Shown: piece by piece, positions 42,885-50,915 of the stretch
How positions within the stretch are numbered: the stretch's first letter is position 1
How the letters are laid out: each line of letters opens with the position of its first letter
From: CAYMSF01 sp964392985
GTDB lineage: Bacteria > Verrucomicrobiota > Lentisphaeria > Victivallales > Victivallaceae
Assembly (NCBI GenBank): GCA_964392985.1
Contig: CAYMSF010000030.1
Span: forward strand, 1 to 51,059
Length of the DNA stretch: 51,059 nt
Reading direction: 5' to 3'
Translations under genes and position numbers: made by a program
The notes under the pieces: model-generated
What the model was told of the DNA's origin: nothing
Database searches by the model: none
Seen by the model: only the letters and a program-made list of their open reading frames with translations

Positions 42885-43729
42885 AAATCGACACATGGAT
42901 GTTAATTGTGGCGGCATTATTTGCCGCGCCATTTATAGGAGCTTTGATTGCCGGATTTGACCGGAAAGTTACGGCTAGAATGCAAGGACGCAAAGGGCCG
43001 CCGTTAATGCAACCGTTTTTTGACACTATCAAGCTTTTCTCCAAACAACCGGTAGCTTTGCATAAATTGCAGATTCTCTATGCTTTCCTGCACCTGGCAT
43101 TTATGATGCTGGTGGTGGTACTGCTGGCAATGGGGCAGGACTTGCTGATGATTTTATTTGCTCATGCTTTTTCAACGATTTGTCTTGTTTTGGGCGGCAT
43201 GAGTGTTCGTTCGCCATACAGCCGTATCGGCAGTCAACGTAAAATTTTTCAGATGCTGGCGTATGAACCGATTTTAATTTTGATGATTGTTGCCATTTAT
43301 CTGCAAAATCACAGTTTCCTCGCAAAAGATGTTTTATACCTGGAACAGCCCATGTTGTTCTCGATGCCGTTGCTGTTTCTTGCATTTCTCTGTGCTGTTG
43401 CCATAAAACTGGGTAAATCGCCGTTTGACGTTTCCACCTCCCATCATGCCCATCAGGAAATTGTCAAAGGGATTACGATTGAATACGCTGGTCCTTATCT
43501 CGGTCTGATTGAGATTGCGCATTTTTATGAAACCGCAATTCTCTTCTTTATAATCATGATGTTCTGGCACACAAATCTTTATGTGGGATTTGCGCTGGAA
43601 ACCGTGGCTTTCATGGCGATACTGATTCTTGACAATGCATTCTCCCGTTTGACGACGATGTGGATGTTGCGCTATATGTGGACAATTCCGCTGATGGTTT
43701 CAATTGCAAATATAATATGGCTGTGGTGA
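42878..43729 (+). CDS. echB: Ech hydrogenase subunit B (NuoH-like)
   Basis: A 283-residue membrane protein of the NuoH/HycD type that joins the hydrogenase arm to the membrane arm. Key pieces are DRKVTARMQGRKGPPLMQPFFD in the first cytoplasmic loop (broken here by coordinates only), IKLFSKQP, and KLGKSPFDVSTSHHAHQEI with the acidic residues of the quinone-site-like loop. EchB members lack a quinone function but keep the fold. The start overlaps the end of echA, pointing to coupled translation. Confidence 0.93.
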   Translation: MVKIDTWMLIVAALFAAPFIGALIAGFDRKVTARMQGRKGPPLMQPFFDTIKLFSKQPVALHKLQILYAFLHLAFMMLVVVLLAMGQDLLMILFAHAFSTICLVLGGMSVRSPYSRIGSQRKIFQMLAYEPILILMIVAIYLQNHSFLAKDVLYLEQPMLFSMPLLFLAFLCAVAIKLGKSPFDVSTSHHAHQEIVKGITIEYAGPYLGLIEIAHFYETAILFFIIMMFWHTNLYVGFALETVAFMAILILDNAFSRLTTMWMLRYMWTIPLMVSIANIIWLW

Positions 43730-43741
43730 GGTAAAACAATT

Positions 43742-44251
43742 ATGTTCAAAGCTCTTTCAAAATCTCCGTGGGTAGTCCATTTCAACTGTAACAGTTGCAA
43801 TGGTTGTGATATTGAGTTTCTGGCTTGCCTGACTCCGCTCTACGATGTCGAGCGCTTCGGCATCCTCCATATCGGCAATCCGAAACATGCTGATATTCTC
43901 GTAGTAACCGGTTCTGTGAATAACAGAAATGCCCGGGTACTGCAGAATGTTTATGCTCAAATTCCTGATCCTAAAGTCGTGGTGGCGCTGGGAGTTTGCA
44001 CTTCCAGTGGCGGTGTTTTCGCCGGATGCTACAATATTCTCGGCGGAGTTGACATTGTAATTCCAGTTGACGTTTTTGTACCTGGATGTCCGCCGCGTCC
44101 GGAAGCAATGATTGATGGCGTCGTTAAGGCTCTGGACATTCTGGAACGCAAACGCAAGGGGGAAATTTTCCCGCCCGCATCCAAACCTTCCTGCCGTTTT
44201 ATTCCGACAGAAGCACCGGCGGAAACAACTATTGAACCCAAAACGGTATAA
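43742..44251 (+). CDS. echC: Ech hydrogenase small subunit C (NuoB-like)
   Basis: This 169-residue protein holds the proximal [4Fe-4S] cluster: Cys19 and Cys22 in NSCNGCDIE, Cys86 in GVCTSSGG and Cys116 in PGCPPRPE. Two other cysteines, Cys16 and Cys29, lie beside the first pair. It passes electrons between the ferredoxin-like subunit and the NiFe site in EchE. The C-terminal 45 residues form a Pro-rich tail. It is 12 bp after echB. Confidence 0.94.
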   Translation: MFKALSKSPWVVHFNCNSCNGCDIEFLACLTPLYDVERFGILHIGNPKHADILVVTGSVNNRNARVLQNVYAQIPDPKVVVALGVCTSSGGVFAGCYNILGGVDIVIPVDVFVPGCPPRPEAMIDGVVKALDILERKRKGEIFPPASKPSCRFIPTEAPAETTIEPKTV

Positions 44252-44256
44252 TAATT

Positions 44257-44658
44257 ATGATTAAAAATGTAGAAATTGTAACGGTTGAAAATCTTAATGA
44301 TAAAGTGGCGTCAAAACTGCCGCTTGGTTTTCGTTTTGTTACCATGACTTGTACCGACTGCATCGAATACTTCGATATTCTTTATCATTTTGACAAAAAT
44401 TATGAGTTGAGTAATCTACGGTTGCAATTAAAGAAAGGAGATTCTCTGCCGAGTATTTCTCCAATCATTTTTGCGGCATTGATTGTTGAGAATGAAATTA
44501 AAGACCTGTTCGGGGTGAATGTAACAGGCTTGATTCTTGATTATGACAACCGTCTTCTGCTAACCAGTTGTGCTCCGGAAAGACCTTTGTGCCGGGTGCC
44601 GGGCGTACTGATGACAGAGGCTGGAAAACCGGCGGAAACGCCAGCAGAGGATAAATAA
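44257..44658 (+). CDS. echD: Ech hydrogenase subunit D (NuoC-like)
   Basis: A 133-residue NuoC-type subunit: GFRFVTMTCTDCIEYFDILYHF at the N-terminal half and PSISPIIFAALIVENEIKDLFG, a shortened form of the 30 kDa-subunit signature. It ends with a Glu/Pro-rich tail. It helps join the large and small hydrogenase subunits. The gap to echC is 5 bp and to echE 2 bp. Confidence 0.9.
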   Translation: MIKNVEIVTVENLNDKVASKLPLGFRFVTMTCTDCIEYFDILYHFDKNYELSNLRLQLKKGDSLPSISPIIFAALIVENEIKDLFGVNVTGLILDYDNRLLLTSCAPERPLCRVPGVLMTEAGKPAETPAEDK

Positions 44659-44660
44659 TT

Positions 44661-45740
44661 ATGGCAAAGAATACAATAATTCCTTTTGGTCCGCAGCATC
44701 CGGTTTTGCCGGAACCAATTCAGTTGCGTCTGGTGCTTGATGAAGAAAAAGTCGTTTCAGTAATTCCTGTTATCGGTTATATTCATCGCGGTTTGGAAAA
44801 ACTGGCGGAACAGAAAGATTTTCAGCAGGACACATATCTGATTGAACGTGTTTGCGGTATTTGCAGTTTTATCCATTCCGTTACCTATTGTACCGGCGTG
44901 GAAGAGATATTCGCCCTTGAAATTCCATCCCGTGCCAAGTATTTGCGGGTTATCTGGAGCGAACTGCATCGTTTGCACAGCCATTTACTGGCAGTAGGAT
45001 TACTGGCAGATGCCTTCGGCTTCGAAAATCTGTTTATGCAATTCTGGCGCACCCGCGAACATATCATGGACGCGATGGAAGCGACAACAGGCGCCAGAGT
45101 TATGCTCGGCACCTGCTGTATCGGTGGCGTACGCAAAGATATCAGTCCAGAGCTTTTAAATTACATTCTTCAAACTCTCGACAAGGTTGAAGAAGAGCTC
45201 AATGAGTTGGTTCCGGTGCTGATTAATGACTACAGCGTCAAGCAGCGTCTTTGCGGTGTTGGCGTTCTGGACAAGAAAACCGCCTACGAAATGGGTGCGG
45301 TTGGTCCGACAGCCAGAGCCAGCGGGATTTCAATGGATTTGCGGACTACCGGATACAGCGCCTATGGCGAACTTGACTTTGCCCCGGTTGTTGAAAATGA
45401 TGGCGATTCTTATTGCCGTACCAAAGTCAGAGCTCAGGAACTTTATCAATCCATCAATTTGATCCGCTGTGCCATCGGCAAAATTCCCGGAGGACCAATC
45501 AGCGTGCCGGTCAAAGGCAATCCCAACGGCGAGGTTATTGCCAGAGGGGAACAACCGCGCGGCGAAGTATTATATTATATCAAGGCTAACGGTACTGACA
45601 AGTTAGATCGTTTAAGAGTCCGTACTCCGACGTTTGCCAACCTCGCGCCACTGCTCACTATGTTGACGGGTTGCGAGCTTGCTGATGTCGGTGTAATCGT
45701 CATTTCAATTGATCCATGTATTAGTTGCACCGAAAGATAA
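44661..45740 (+). CDS. echE: Ech hydrogenase large subunit E (NiFe site)
   Basis: The 359-residue NuoD-like subunit keeps both pairs of Ni-Fe cysteines: Cys65 and Cys68 in ERVCGICSF, and Cys353 and Cys356 in DPCISCTER at the very end. This separates a hydrogenase from complex I, whose NuoD lacks them. The chain ends right after this motif, as in other Ech large subunits, so no C-terminal peptide needs to be cut. It reduces protons to H2 with electrons from ferredoxin, or the reverse. The Ni-Fe maturation genes (hyp) are not in the window. Confidence 0.95.
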   Translation: MAKNTIIPFGPQHPVLPEPIQLRLVLDEEKVVSVIPVIGYIHRGLEKLAEQKDFQQDTYLIERVCGICSFIHSVTYCTGVEEIFALEIPSRAKYLRVIWSELHRLHSHLLAVGLLADAFGFENLFMQFWRTREHIMDAMEATTGARVMLGTCCIGGVRKDISPELLNYILQTLDKVEEELNELVPVLINDYSVKQRLCGVGVLDKKTAYEMGAVGPTARASGISMDLRTTGYSAYGELDFAPVVENDGDSYCRTKVRAQELYQSINLIRCAIGKIPGGPISVPVKGNPNGEVIARGEQPRGEVLYYIKANGTDKLDRLRVRTPTFANLAPLLTMLTGCELADVGVIVISIDPCISCTER

Positions 45741-45745
45741 TTATT

Positions 45746-46045
45746 ATGTTCAGCATTATTGGCAATATTTTTAAGAATCTCAGTCGCAAACCGATTACCA
45801 GACTGTACCCTTTTGAAAAGCGGGAATCCTTTTCCGGCGCAAAAGGTCAGCTCGAAATTGATCCGGATAAATGTATCTATTGCGGAATCTGTTCCAAGTG
45901 TTGCCCGTCTGCCGCGATTATCGTAACGCGCAAACCGGACAAATCATGGACGTTAGACCCTTATAAATGCATCGTCTGCGGTTATTGCATAGAAAAATGC
46001 CCGAAAAAATGTTTGTTTATGAACCCGGAACACCGCAAACCGTAA
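45746..46045 (+). CDS. echF: Ech hydrogenase subunit F (2[4Fe-4S], NuoI-like)
   Basis: A 99-residue ferredoxin-type subunit with two CxxCxxCxxxCP clusters (Cys43-46-49-53 and Cys75-78-81-85). The start at 45746 (MFSIIGNIF) is 5 bp after echE and matches the family start; a start at 45725 would overlap echE. It takes electrons from soluble ferredoxin. It is the last gene of the operon. Confidence 0.93.
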   Translation: MFSIIGNIFKNLSRKPITRLYPFEKRESFSGAKGQLEIDPDKCIYCGICSKCCPSAAIIVTRKPDKSWTLDPYKCIVCGYCIEKCPKKCLFMNPEHRKP

Positions 46046-46169
46046 GTAACACCGCATTTCCAGAAAAATTGCAGGCATAGTTTAAATACAGAACCATTGC
46101 TTTTCTTACAATGTCATGTGTTATTTTTTCGCTATTTTTCTTTTCAAGATAACTTCTGAATATCTGGGA

Positions 46170-46581
46170 TTACTCGAAATTTTGAAACATGCGATCGATA
46201 GGAAGAGTGGCAACTCCGATTACGACATGGTTTTCGCCTGCCCCGCAATTACTCAAAACAAGATTCCTGGAAAAAGCAGGGAACGCATATTCGTCTACGG
46301 TTTTTTTGATTATTTCAAAGAAAGGGTTACCTAAATATTCCATGGTCAAACATGAGTTTCATTGTTTCAGTTACTCGTGTTTGACATTTACCATCGAAGG
46401 ATGAAAAAAAATATCTTAAAACACCCTACCCTGTATTATTTTTACGACAGGGGCTGGTATTCTATCTTCCAATATGCCCAACCATAGTTTTACTTTTATC
46501 CCAGTCGACCATCTCCCACGTTGTAAGCGCAAAAACAGGCAATTGAATCGTGCCGGATATTATTGGCTGCGATGTGGACAC
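46170..46581 (-). pseudogene. Possible decayed coding remnant
   Basis: On the minus strand a GTG at 46581, preceded by GAGAG, opens STSQPIISGTIQLPVFALTT and then WEMVDWDKSKTMVG, ending at a TAG near 46480. The neighbouring frame continues ILEDRIPAPVVKIIQGRVF to a stop near 46418. Further along, an ATG at 46343 opens a 57-codon frame (MEYLGNPFFEIIKKTVDEYA... to TLPIDRMFQNFE). Each piece has protein-like composition, and the first two join if a single frameshift is allowed. I do not recognise the family. They may be chance frames. Confidence 0.25.
46345..46385. terminator. 13-bp hairpin between converging operons
   Basis: GTCAAACATGAGT (46345-46357) and ACTCGTGTTTGAC (46373-46385) pair over 13 positions with one G-T wobble around a 15-base loop. 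It lies 300 bp from both operon ends, with no T run on either side. Its place suggests a two-way terminator or a remnant of a mobile element end. Confidence 0.4.
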
Positions 46582-46665
46582 TTAAGCTCTCAATTATTGG
46601 CTTTTTTCATTGTATGAGCATTAATAATGCACTGTGCATTCGTTGATTTTTGAAATATATACAGT

Positions 46666-48696
46666 TTACTCTTTGATTTTCCAGGCTAATGCGCCGACAG
46701 GACACTCTTTTACGCAGACGCCGCAAATGGAACAGGAATCGGGTAGCACTTTGCCGTAGGCAGTTTCCACTATCGTACTGAAACCGCGTTTCTTCTGGCT
46801 CAACAGATTCTGGTTGATCACGTCGCGACAGATTTTCACGCAGATACCACATTTGATACACTTCATACGGTCGTGAATTATTGCCGGATGACGGTTGTCA
46901 TAGCCGCAGCGGATTTTTTCACCTTTGATTGCAGCGGGCACCGCTCCATAAGCTTCGGAATGTTTTTTCAGTTTGCAGTCGGATTTGGCGGTGCAACTGC
47001 ATTCAATGCAGCGGGCACCTTCATTCATCATTTTTTCCAGCGGTAGCGTCATGGATACTTCCTTGAAGGTATTTTTCCGATCACCCAGCGCAATCAAATC
47101 CAGAGGCACGCGCGAATCATTGGAAATGTTGTCGCGCAGATAAACCAGATTGTCCTTGGATAGGCTGCTCCAATGACCGCGTGAAACGTTAATCTGTTTT
47201 TCCTGAACCTGTTTCTCGCCACTAAGCAGTTCAAAAATGCCCAGAGCGATATTACGGCCTCCGGCGACACCTTCAACGACGGTGGCAGCCCCGGTGACAC
47301 AATCGCCGGCAGCGAAAACATTGTCTTCAAGGCAATATGAATCCTGATTGACGTCTATATCGCCGTACTTGTTGGTCTTGAGTTCCGCCGGGGCATCGGT
47401 CTTCTGGCCGATGGCGGCAATTACGGTGTCGGCTTCGGTATCGAATTCGCTGTCTTTGACGGGAACCGGGCGTCTTCTGCCAGAAGCGTCGGCTTCACCG
47501 AGTTCCATGCGGACACATGTCAGTAACAGTTTGCCGTTTTCTCTGCGCAAGCGAACAGGTGCGACGAGGAAATTGAATTTTACACCTTCCTCTTTGGCTT
47601 CGTGTATTTCAATCTGTTCCGCAGGCATTTCTTTTTCAGTACGGCGGTAGAAACAACTGACCTCTTTACTGCCGAGGCGTACGGAGGTGCGCAGGCAGTC
47701 CATGGCGGTATTGCCACCGCCTACCACAATCGTCTTGCCGGGATTTTCACCCTGCCAGTCGTTTAGTGCAATCTTCTCCAGCCAGGCAATGCCTTGCGCG
47801 GCGAGTTCTTCGCCTTCGCACTGCATCGAGCCAGGTTTCCAGCAGCCGATGGTGACGGCTATAGCATCGAATTCCTGTTTTAGTTGAGCCATGAACAGGT
47901 TGTCGCCGAGTTTGTAACCGCATTCAATCTTGATACCCAGCTTGTAAAAATGGGCAAGTTCCTGATCCAAGACTGCCTTGGGTAGGCGATATTCTGGGAT
48001 GCCGTAGCGAAGCATGCCACCGGCTTTCGGCATTTTGTCGAAAACCGTCACATCAATACCCAGGCGCCGCAAATAATATGCTGCAGACAAGCCGGCTGGA
48101 CCTGCACCGACAACAGCGACACGTTTACCGTTCAATTCCGGCAGGTCCTCAATATATTCAGCATAAAACATATCTGCCGCCAGGCGCTTGAAATCGTTGA
48201 TGGCAACCGGTTTGGCAGTGACGTTTTTCCGGCAGTCTTTTTCGCAGAAACGCGGACAAACGCGTCCAATGCTCATCGGCAGCGGAATGCGTTCTTTGAC
48301 AATGCGCAGGCAACTCAGGAAATCGCCGTTTCTACCGGCGCGGACATACTCTTCTACTTTGGCATGGGCGGGGCAGGCAATGGTGCATGGTGCTTCGCAA
48401 TCGCCTTCATGTTCAGACAATAGCAGATTCAGCGCGGTGCGACGCATTTCCCTGACCTCTTCCGATGAAGCGTCTATCTCAGACCCGAAAGAAGGACAGG
48501 CAGAGCATGACGGCAGAAAACGTCCGCTTTTCACGTCCTTCACCACACAGACGAAACAGGAAGTGGTGCGCGAAATTTTCTGGTTATGGCACAGTGTCGG
48601 AATGCTGATGCCATGTTCCCCGGCAATATCAAGAATGGTTCTGCCCGGAGCTGCGGAAACGTCTTTACCGTCTATTTTAAAAGTTATGTTATCCAC
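46666..48696 (-). CDS. NfnB/GltD-like flavoprotein with NuoG-like N-terminus (StnC-like)
   Basis: The 676-residue protein starts with GTG at 48696, preceded by GAGGAGAGGG. Domains in order: a NuoG-like [2Fe-2S] ferredoxin (Cys36, 47, 50, 64), a GltD-type cluster region (Cys100, 104, 108), FAD binding (VAVVGAGPAGLSAAYYL), NAD(P) binding (TIVVGGGNTAMDCLRTSVRLG), AIGQKTD with AAGDCVTGA, a Cys-rich stretch (CIECSCTAKSDC), and two C-terminal [4Fe-4S] clusters. It overlaps the NuoF-like gene by 8 bp. The set resembles the StnABC transhydrogenase of Sporomusa, or SfrAB-like NADPH enzymes. It would move electrons between NADPH, NADH and ferredoxin. Confidence 0.9.
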   Translation of the reverse strand: MDNITFKIDGKDVSAAPGRTILDIAGEHGISIPTLCHNQKISRTTSCFVCVVKDVKSGRFLPSCSACPSFGSEIDASSEEVREMRRTALNLLLSEHEGDCEAPCTIACPAHAKVEEYVRAGRNGDFLSCLRIVKERIPLPMSIGRVCPRFCEKDCRKNVTAKPVAINDFKRLAADMFYAEYIEDLPELNGKRVAVVGAGPAGLSAAYYLRRLGIDVTVFDKMPKAGGMLRYGIPEYRLPKAVLDQELAHFYKLGIKIECGYKLGDNLFMAQLKQEFDAIAVTIGCWKPGSMQCEGEELAAQGIAWLEKIALNDWQGENPGKTIVVGGGNTAMDCLRTSVRLGSKEVSCFYRRTEKEMPAEQIEIHEAKEEGVKFNFLVAPVRLRRENGKLLLTCVRMELGEADASGRRRPVPVKDSEFDTEADTVIAAIGQKTDAPAELKTNKYGDIDVNQDSYCLEDNVFAAGDCVTGAATVVEGVAGGRNIALGIFELLSGEKQVQEKQINVSRGHWSSLSKDNLVYLRDNISNDSRVPLDLIALGDRKNTFKEVSMTLPLEKMMNEGARCIECSCTAKSDCKLKKHSEAYGAVPAAIKGEKIRCGYDNRHPAIIHDRMKCIKCGICVKICRDVINQNLLSQKKRGFSTIVETAYGKVLPDSCSICGVCVKECPVGALAWKIKE

Positions 48697-50416
48697 AGTA
48701 AATTCCCTCTCCTCTTTTTACACGAAAAATAGCCTTTTTCGGACAGACCTCAATACAGGTATTGCATCTTACGCATTTGCTGTTGTTAATAACAAAGTCG
48801 GTGCTCACCGCATTGACCGGGCAGTTTTTAATACACAGTTTGCACTTAATGCATTTGGACTGGTCAAGTTTCAGATCCACCAGGGCATTGCATTCCAGCG
48901 CTTCGCACTGCTTGTTGTTGACGTGATCCAGATATTCATTTCTGAAATAACGCAGAGTGGCAAGTACCGGATTCGACGCGGTCTGCCCCAGTCCGCAAAG
49001 CGAACCCTTACGAACTTTCGACCCCATATCTTCGAGGAATGCGATATCCTCCGGCAGACTTTTTCCGCCAGTGATACGTTCCATCGCCTCAAACATCCGC
49101 TTCGTGCCGACACGGCAGAAAGTGCATTTGCCGCAGGATTCGCGATGGGTGAAATCCAGAAAATATCGAGCGGTTTCAACCATACAACGCTGTTTGCCGA
49201 TAACAATCATTCCGCCGGAGCCCATGATGGCGCCGAGAGATTTCAATGAGTCGTAATCTACTGGGGTGTTGAACAGTTCGACCGGAATGCAGCCGCCGGA
49301 AGGGCCGCCGGTCTGCACGGCTTTGACATTGGCCGGGTCGGCGCCGCCGATATCAAAAACTATTTCCGCCAACGTGATGCCCATCGGAACTTCCACGAGT
49401 CCGGGATATCGCAAGTCTCCAGCCAACGCAAAAAGCTTGGTGCCTTTGCTGCCAGCGGTGCCGATGGCGGCATATTTTTCACTGCCTTCACTGAGAATTA
49501 GCGGAACATTACCGAAAGTTTCAACATTGTTGATGAGCGTCGGGTAACCTTTCCAGCCGCGGTCGGTCGGGAACGGCGGACGGAAGCGAGGTGTGCCGCG
49601 GTGGCCTTCCAGCGAAGCAATCATCGCGGTTTCTTCTCCGCAGACAAAAGCGCCGGCGCCCTCCTTGATGATGATTTCCAGTTCCCTGCCACCGATATGG
49701 TTGAGTTTCATTTCCTTGATCTGAGCGATAGCGATATTCAGGTGCTTGATTGCCAACGGGTATTCGGCGCGGCAGTAGATGAACAGCTTGGTCGCGCCGG
49801 TGGCATAGGCGCCGATCAGCATGCCTTCCAGCACCTGATGCGGCACGCTTTCCATGAGTGAACGGTCCATAAACGCGCCTGGGTCGCCCTCATCCGCATT
49901 GCAGATCATAATCTTGTGTTCAGATTTTTTTGCTGCCATGAACTGCCATTTGGTTCCGGTCGGGAAACCGCCGCCGCCGCGCCCGCGCAGTCCGGATTTT
50001 TTAATTTCGTCAACCACCTGTGCCGGAGTCATAACCAGCGCTTTTGTCAACGCCGCGTAACCACCGTTTTCGATATATTGGTCAATCGATACTGGACAGA
50101 TACGCCCGGCCAACTTCAGCACCTTGATAACCTCTTTATTTGACCGGATGGATGGAATCTCAAAGCGGTTTTCTGCACTAAGGTTCAATATTTTATCCAG
50201 AAATCGACCATCAGCGGTGGCATCGCAGTACCAGTGACTGCCGCGGTCAGTGACGACTTCAATTACCGGCTCGGCGTAACAGTGCCCGATGCAACCGACT
50301 TCTTCAATCCTGACGCCCGGCAGATTTTTCTTGAGAAAATCAAGCACATCGCCGGCTCCAGCAGCGATACCGCAGGAAGCCGTACCGACATTGATCTTTT
50401 TAATATTCACGGTCAT
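48689..50416 (-). CDS. NuoF-like NADH-binding flavoprotein subunit
   Basis: The 575-residue protein has an N-terminal thioredoxin-like [2Fe-2S] region (GTASCGIAAGAG; VGCIGHCYAEPVIEV), the FMN/NADH domain (GLRGRGGGGFPTGTKW; NADEGDPGAFMDR), the [4Fe-4S] motif ESCGKCTFCRVGTKRM, and two C-terminal [4Fe-4S] clusters (CIKCKLCIKNCP; CVRCNTCIEVCP). This is the HydB/NuoF type found in bifurcating hydrogenases, formate dehydrogenases and Stn. No H-cluster hydrogenase or formate dehydrogenase subunit lies beside it, so a transhydrogenase role is favoured. The ATG overlaps the NuoE-like stop as ATGA. Confidence 0.94.
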   Translation of the reverse strand: MTVNIKKINVGTASCGIAAGAGDVLDFLKKNLPGVRIEEVGCIGHCYAEPVIEVVTDRGSHWYCDATADGRFLDKILNLSAENRFEIPSIRSNKEVIKVLKLAGRICPVSIDQYIENGGYAALTKALVMTPAQVVDEIKKSGLRGRGGGGFPTGTKWQFMAAKKSEHKIMICNADEGDPGAFMDRSLMESVPHQVLEGMLIGAYATGATKLFIYCRAEYPLAIKHLNIAIAQIKEMKLNHIGGRELEIIIKEGAGAFVCGEETAMIASLEGHRGTPRFRPPFPTDRGWKGYPTLINNVETFGNVPLILSEGSEKYAAIGTAGSKGTKLFALAGDLRYPGLVEVPMGITLAEIVFDIGGADPANVKAVQTGGPSGGCIPVELFNTPVDYDSLKSLGAIMGSGGMIVIGKQRCMVETARYFLDFTHRESCGKCTFCRVGTKRMFEAMERITGGKSLPEDIAFLEDMGSKVRKGSLCGLGQTASNPVLATLRYFRNEYLDHVNNKQCEALECNALVDLKLDQSKCIKCKLCIKNCPVNAVSTDFVINNSKCVRCNTCIEVCPKKAIFRVKRGEGIYCG

Positions 50417-50865
50417 TTGCTGCTGTACTCCTTCAGTATCTTAATCGTGGCTTTACGGTCAAGATTGCCGAAGACACGACCGTTGATGCTTATTACCGGA
50501 GCCAGGCTGCAGCAACCGAGACAGGCTACTGTTTCCAGAGAAAATAAACTTTGTTCATCAGTTTCGCCGTTTTTGATGTGCAGTTCGGTGGATATCCAGT
50601 CGAGAATCATCGGACTACCCTTGATGTGGCAGGCAGTTCCGTCACAGACGGCGATCCGGAATTTGCCCGGTTTGCTGCGCCGGAACTGCGCATAAAATGA
50701 TAACACCCCTTCCACCTCGGCATCGGGGATGGAAAAATACTTTGCAACGGCAGCAATGGCTTCGTTTGAAACAAAGCCATCACTGTCCTGGACCGCTTGT
50801 AAACCTTTGATAAGGTTACTGGCGTCCTTTTCTATTTTATTCAAATAGTCATAACTGCTTTCCAT
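50413..50865 (-). CDS. NuoE-like [2Fe-2S] subunit
   Basis: A 150-residue thioredoxin-fold ferredoxin with the NuoE ligand pattern Cys74-x4-Cys79 (CDGTAC) and Cys115-x3-Cys119 (CLGCC). The N-terminal helical part (GFVSNEAIAAVAKYFSIPDA, VEGVLSFYAQF) is standard. It passes electrons to or from the NuoF-like subunit, whose gene it overlaps by 4 bp. The corrinoid gene ends 50 bp upstream on the same strand, so they may share a transcript. Confidence 0.94.
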   Translation of the reverse strand: MESSYDYLNKIEKDASNLIKGLQAVQDSDGFVSNEAIAAVAKYFSIPDAEVEGVLSFYAQFRRSKPGKFRIAVCDGTACHIKGSPMILDWISTELHIKNGETDEQSLFSLETVACLGCCSLAPVISINGRVFGNLDRKATIKILKEYSSK

Positions 50866-50915
50866 TATATTGACATCGCCTTTATATTACTTCATTCAAA
50901 AAACTGAATGTTGCA

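Larger units (their letters stand above)
46046..46665. other. Convergent gap between ech and the Stn-like operon
   Basis: This 620-bp stretch holds no intact gene that I can name. It contains a 13-bp inverted repeat at 46345-46385 and two minus-strand pieces that read like decayed coding sequence (46170-46343 and about 46410-46581). Both neighbouring operons end here. Confidence 0.5.

Noticed and set aside
40923..46045. Complex I fragment or formate hydrogenlyase
   Set aside because: EchE keeps all four Ni-Fe cysteines, and the six-gene order and subunit sizes match Ech; no formate dehydrogenase gene is adjacent.
46116..46404. Plus-strand frames of about 70 codons in the ech/Stn gap
   Set aside because: The minus strand reads more protein-like over the same bases, and no ribosome binding site is present on the plus strand.
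48188..49249. Plus-strand open frame of 353 codons across the Stn-like genes
   Set aside because: It is antisense to two well-supported genes, and its translation has no domain features.
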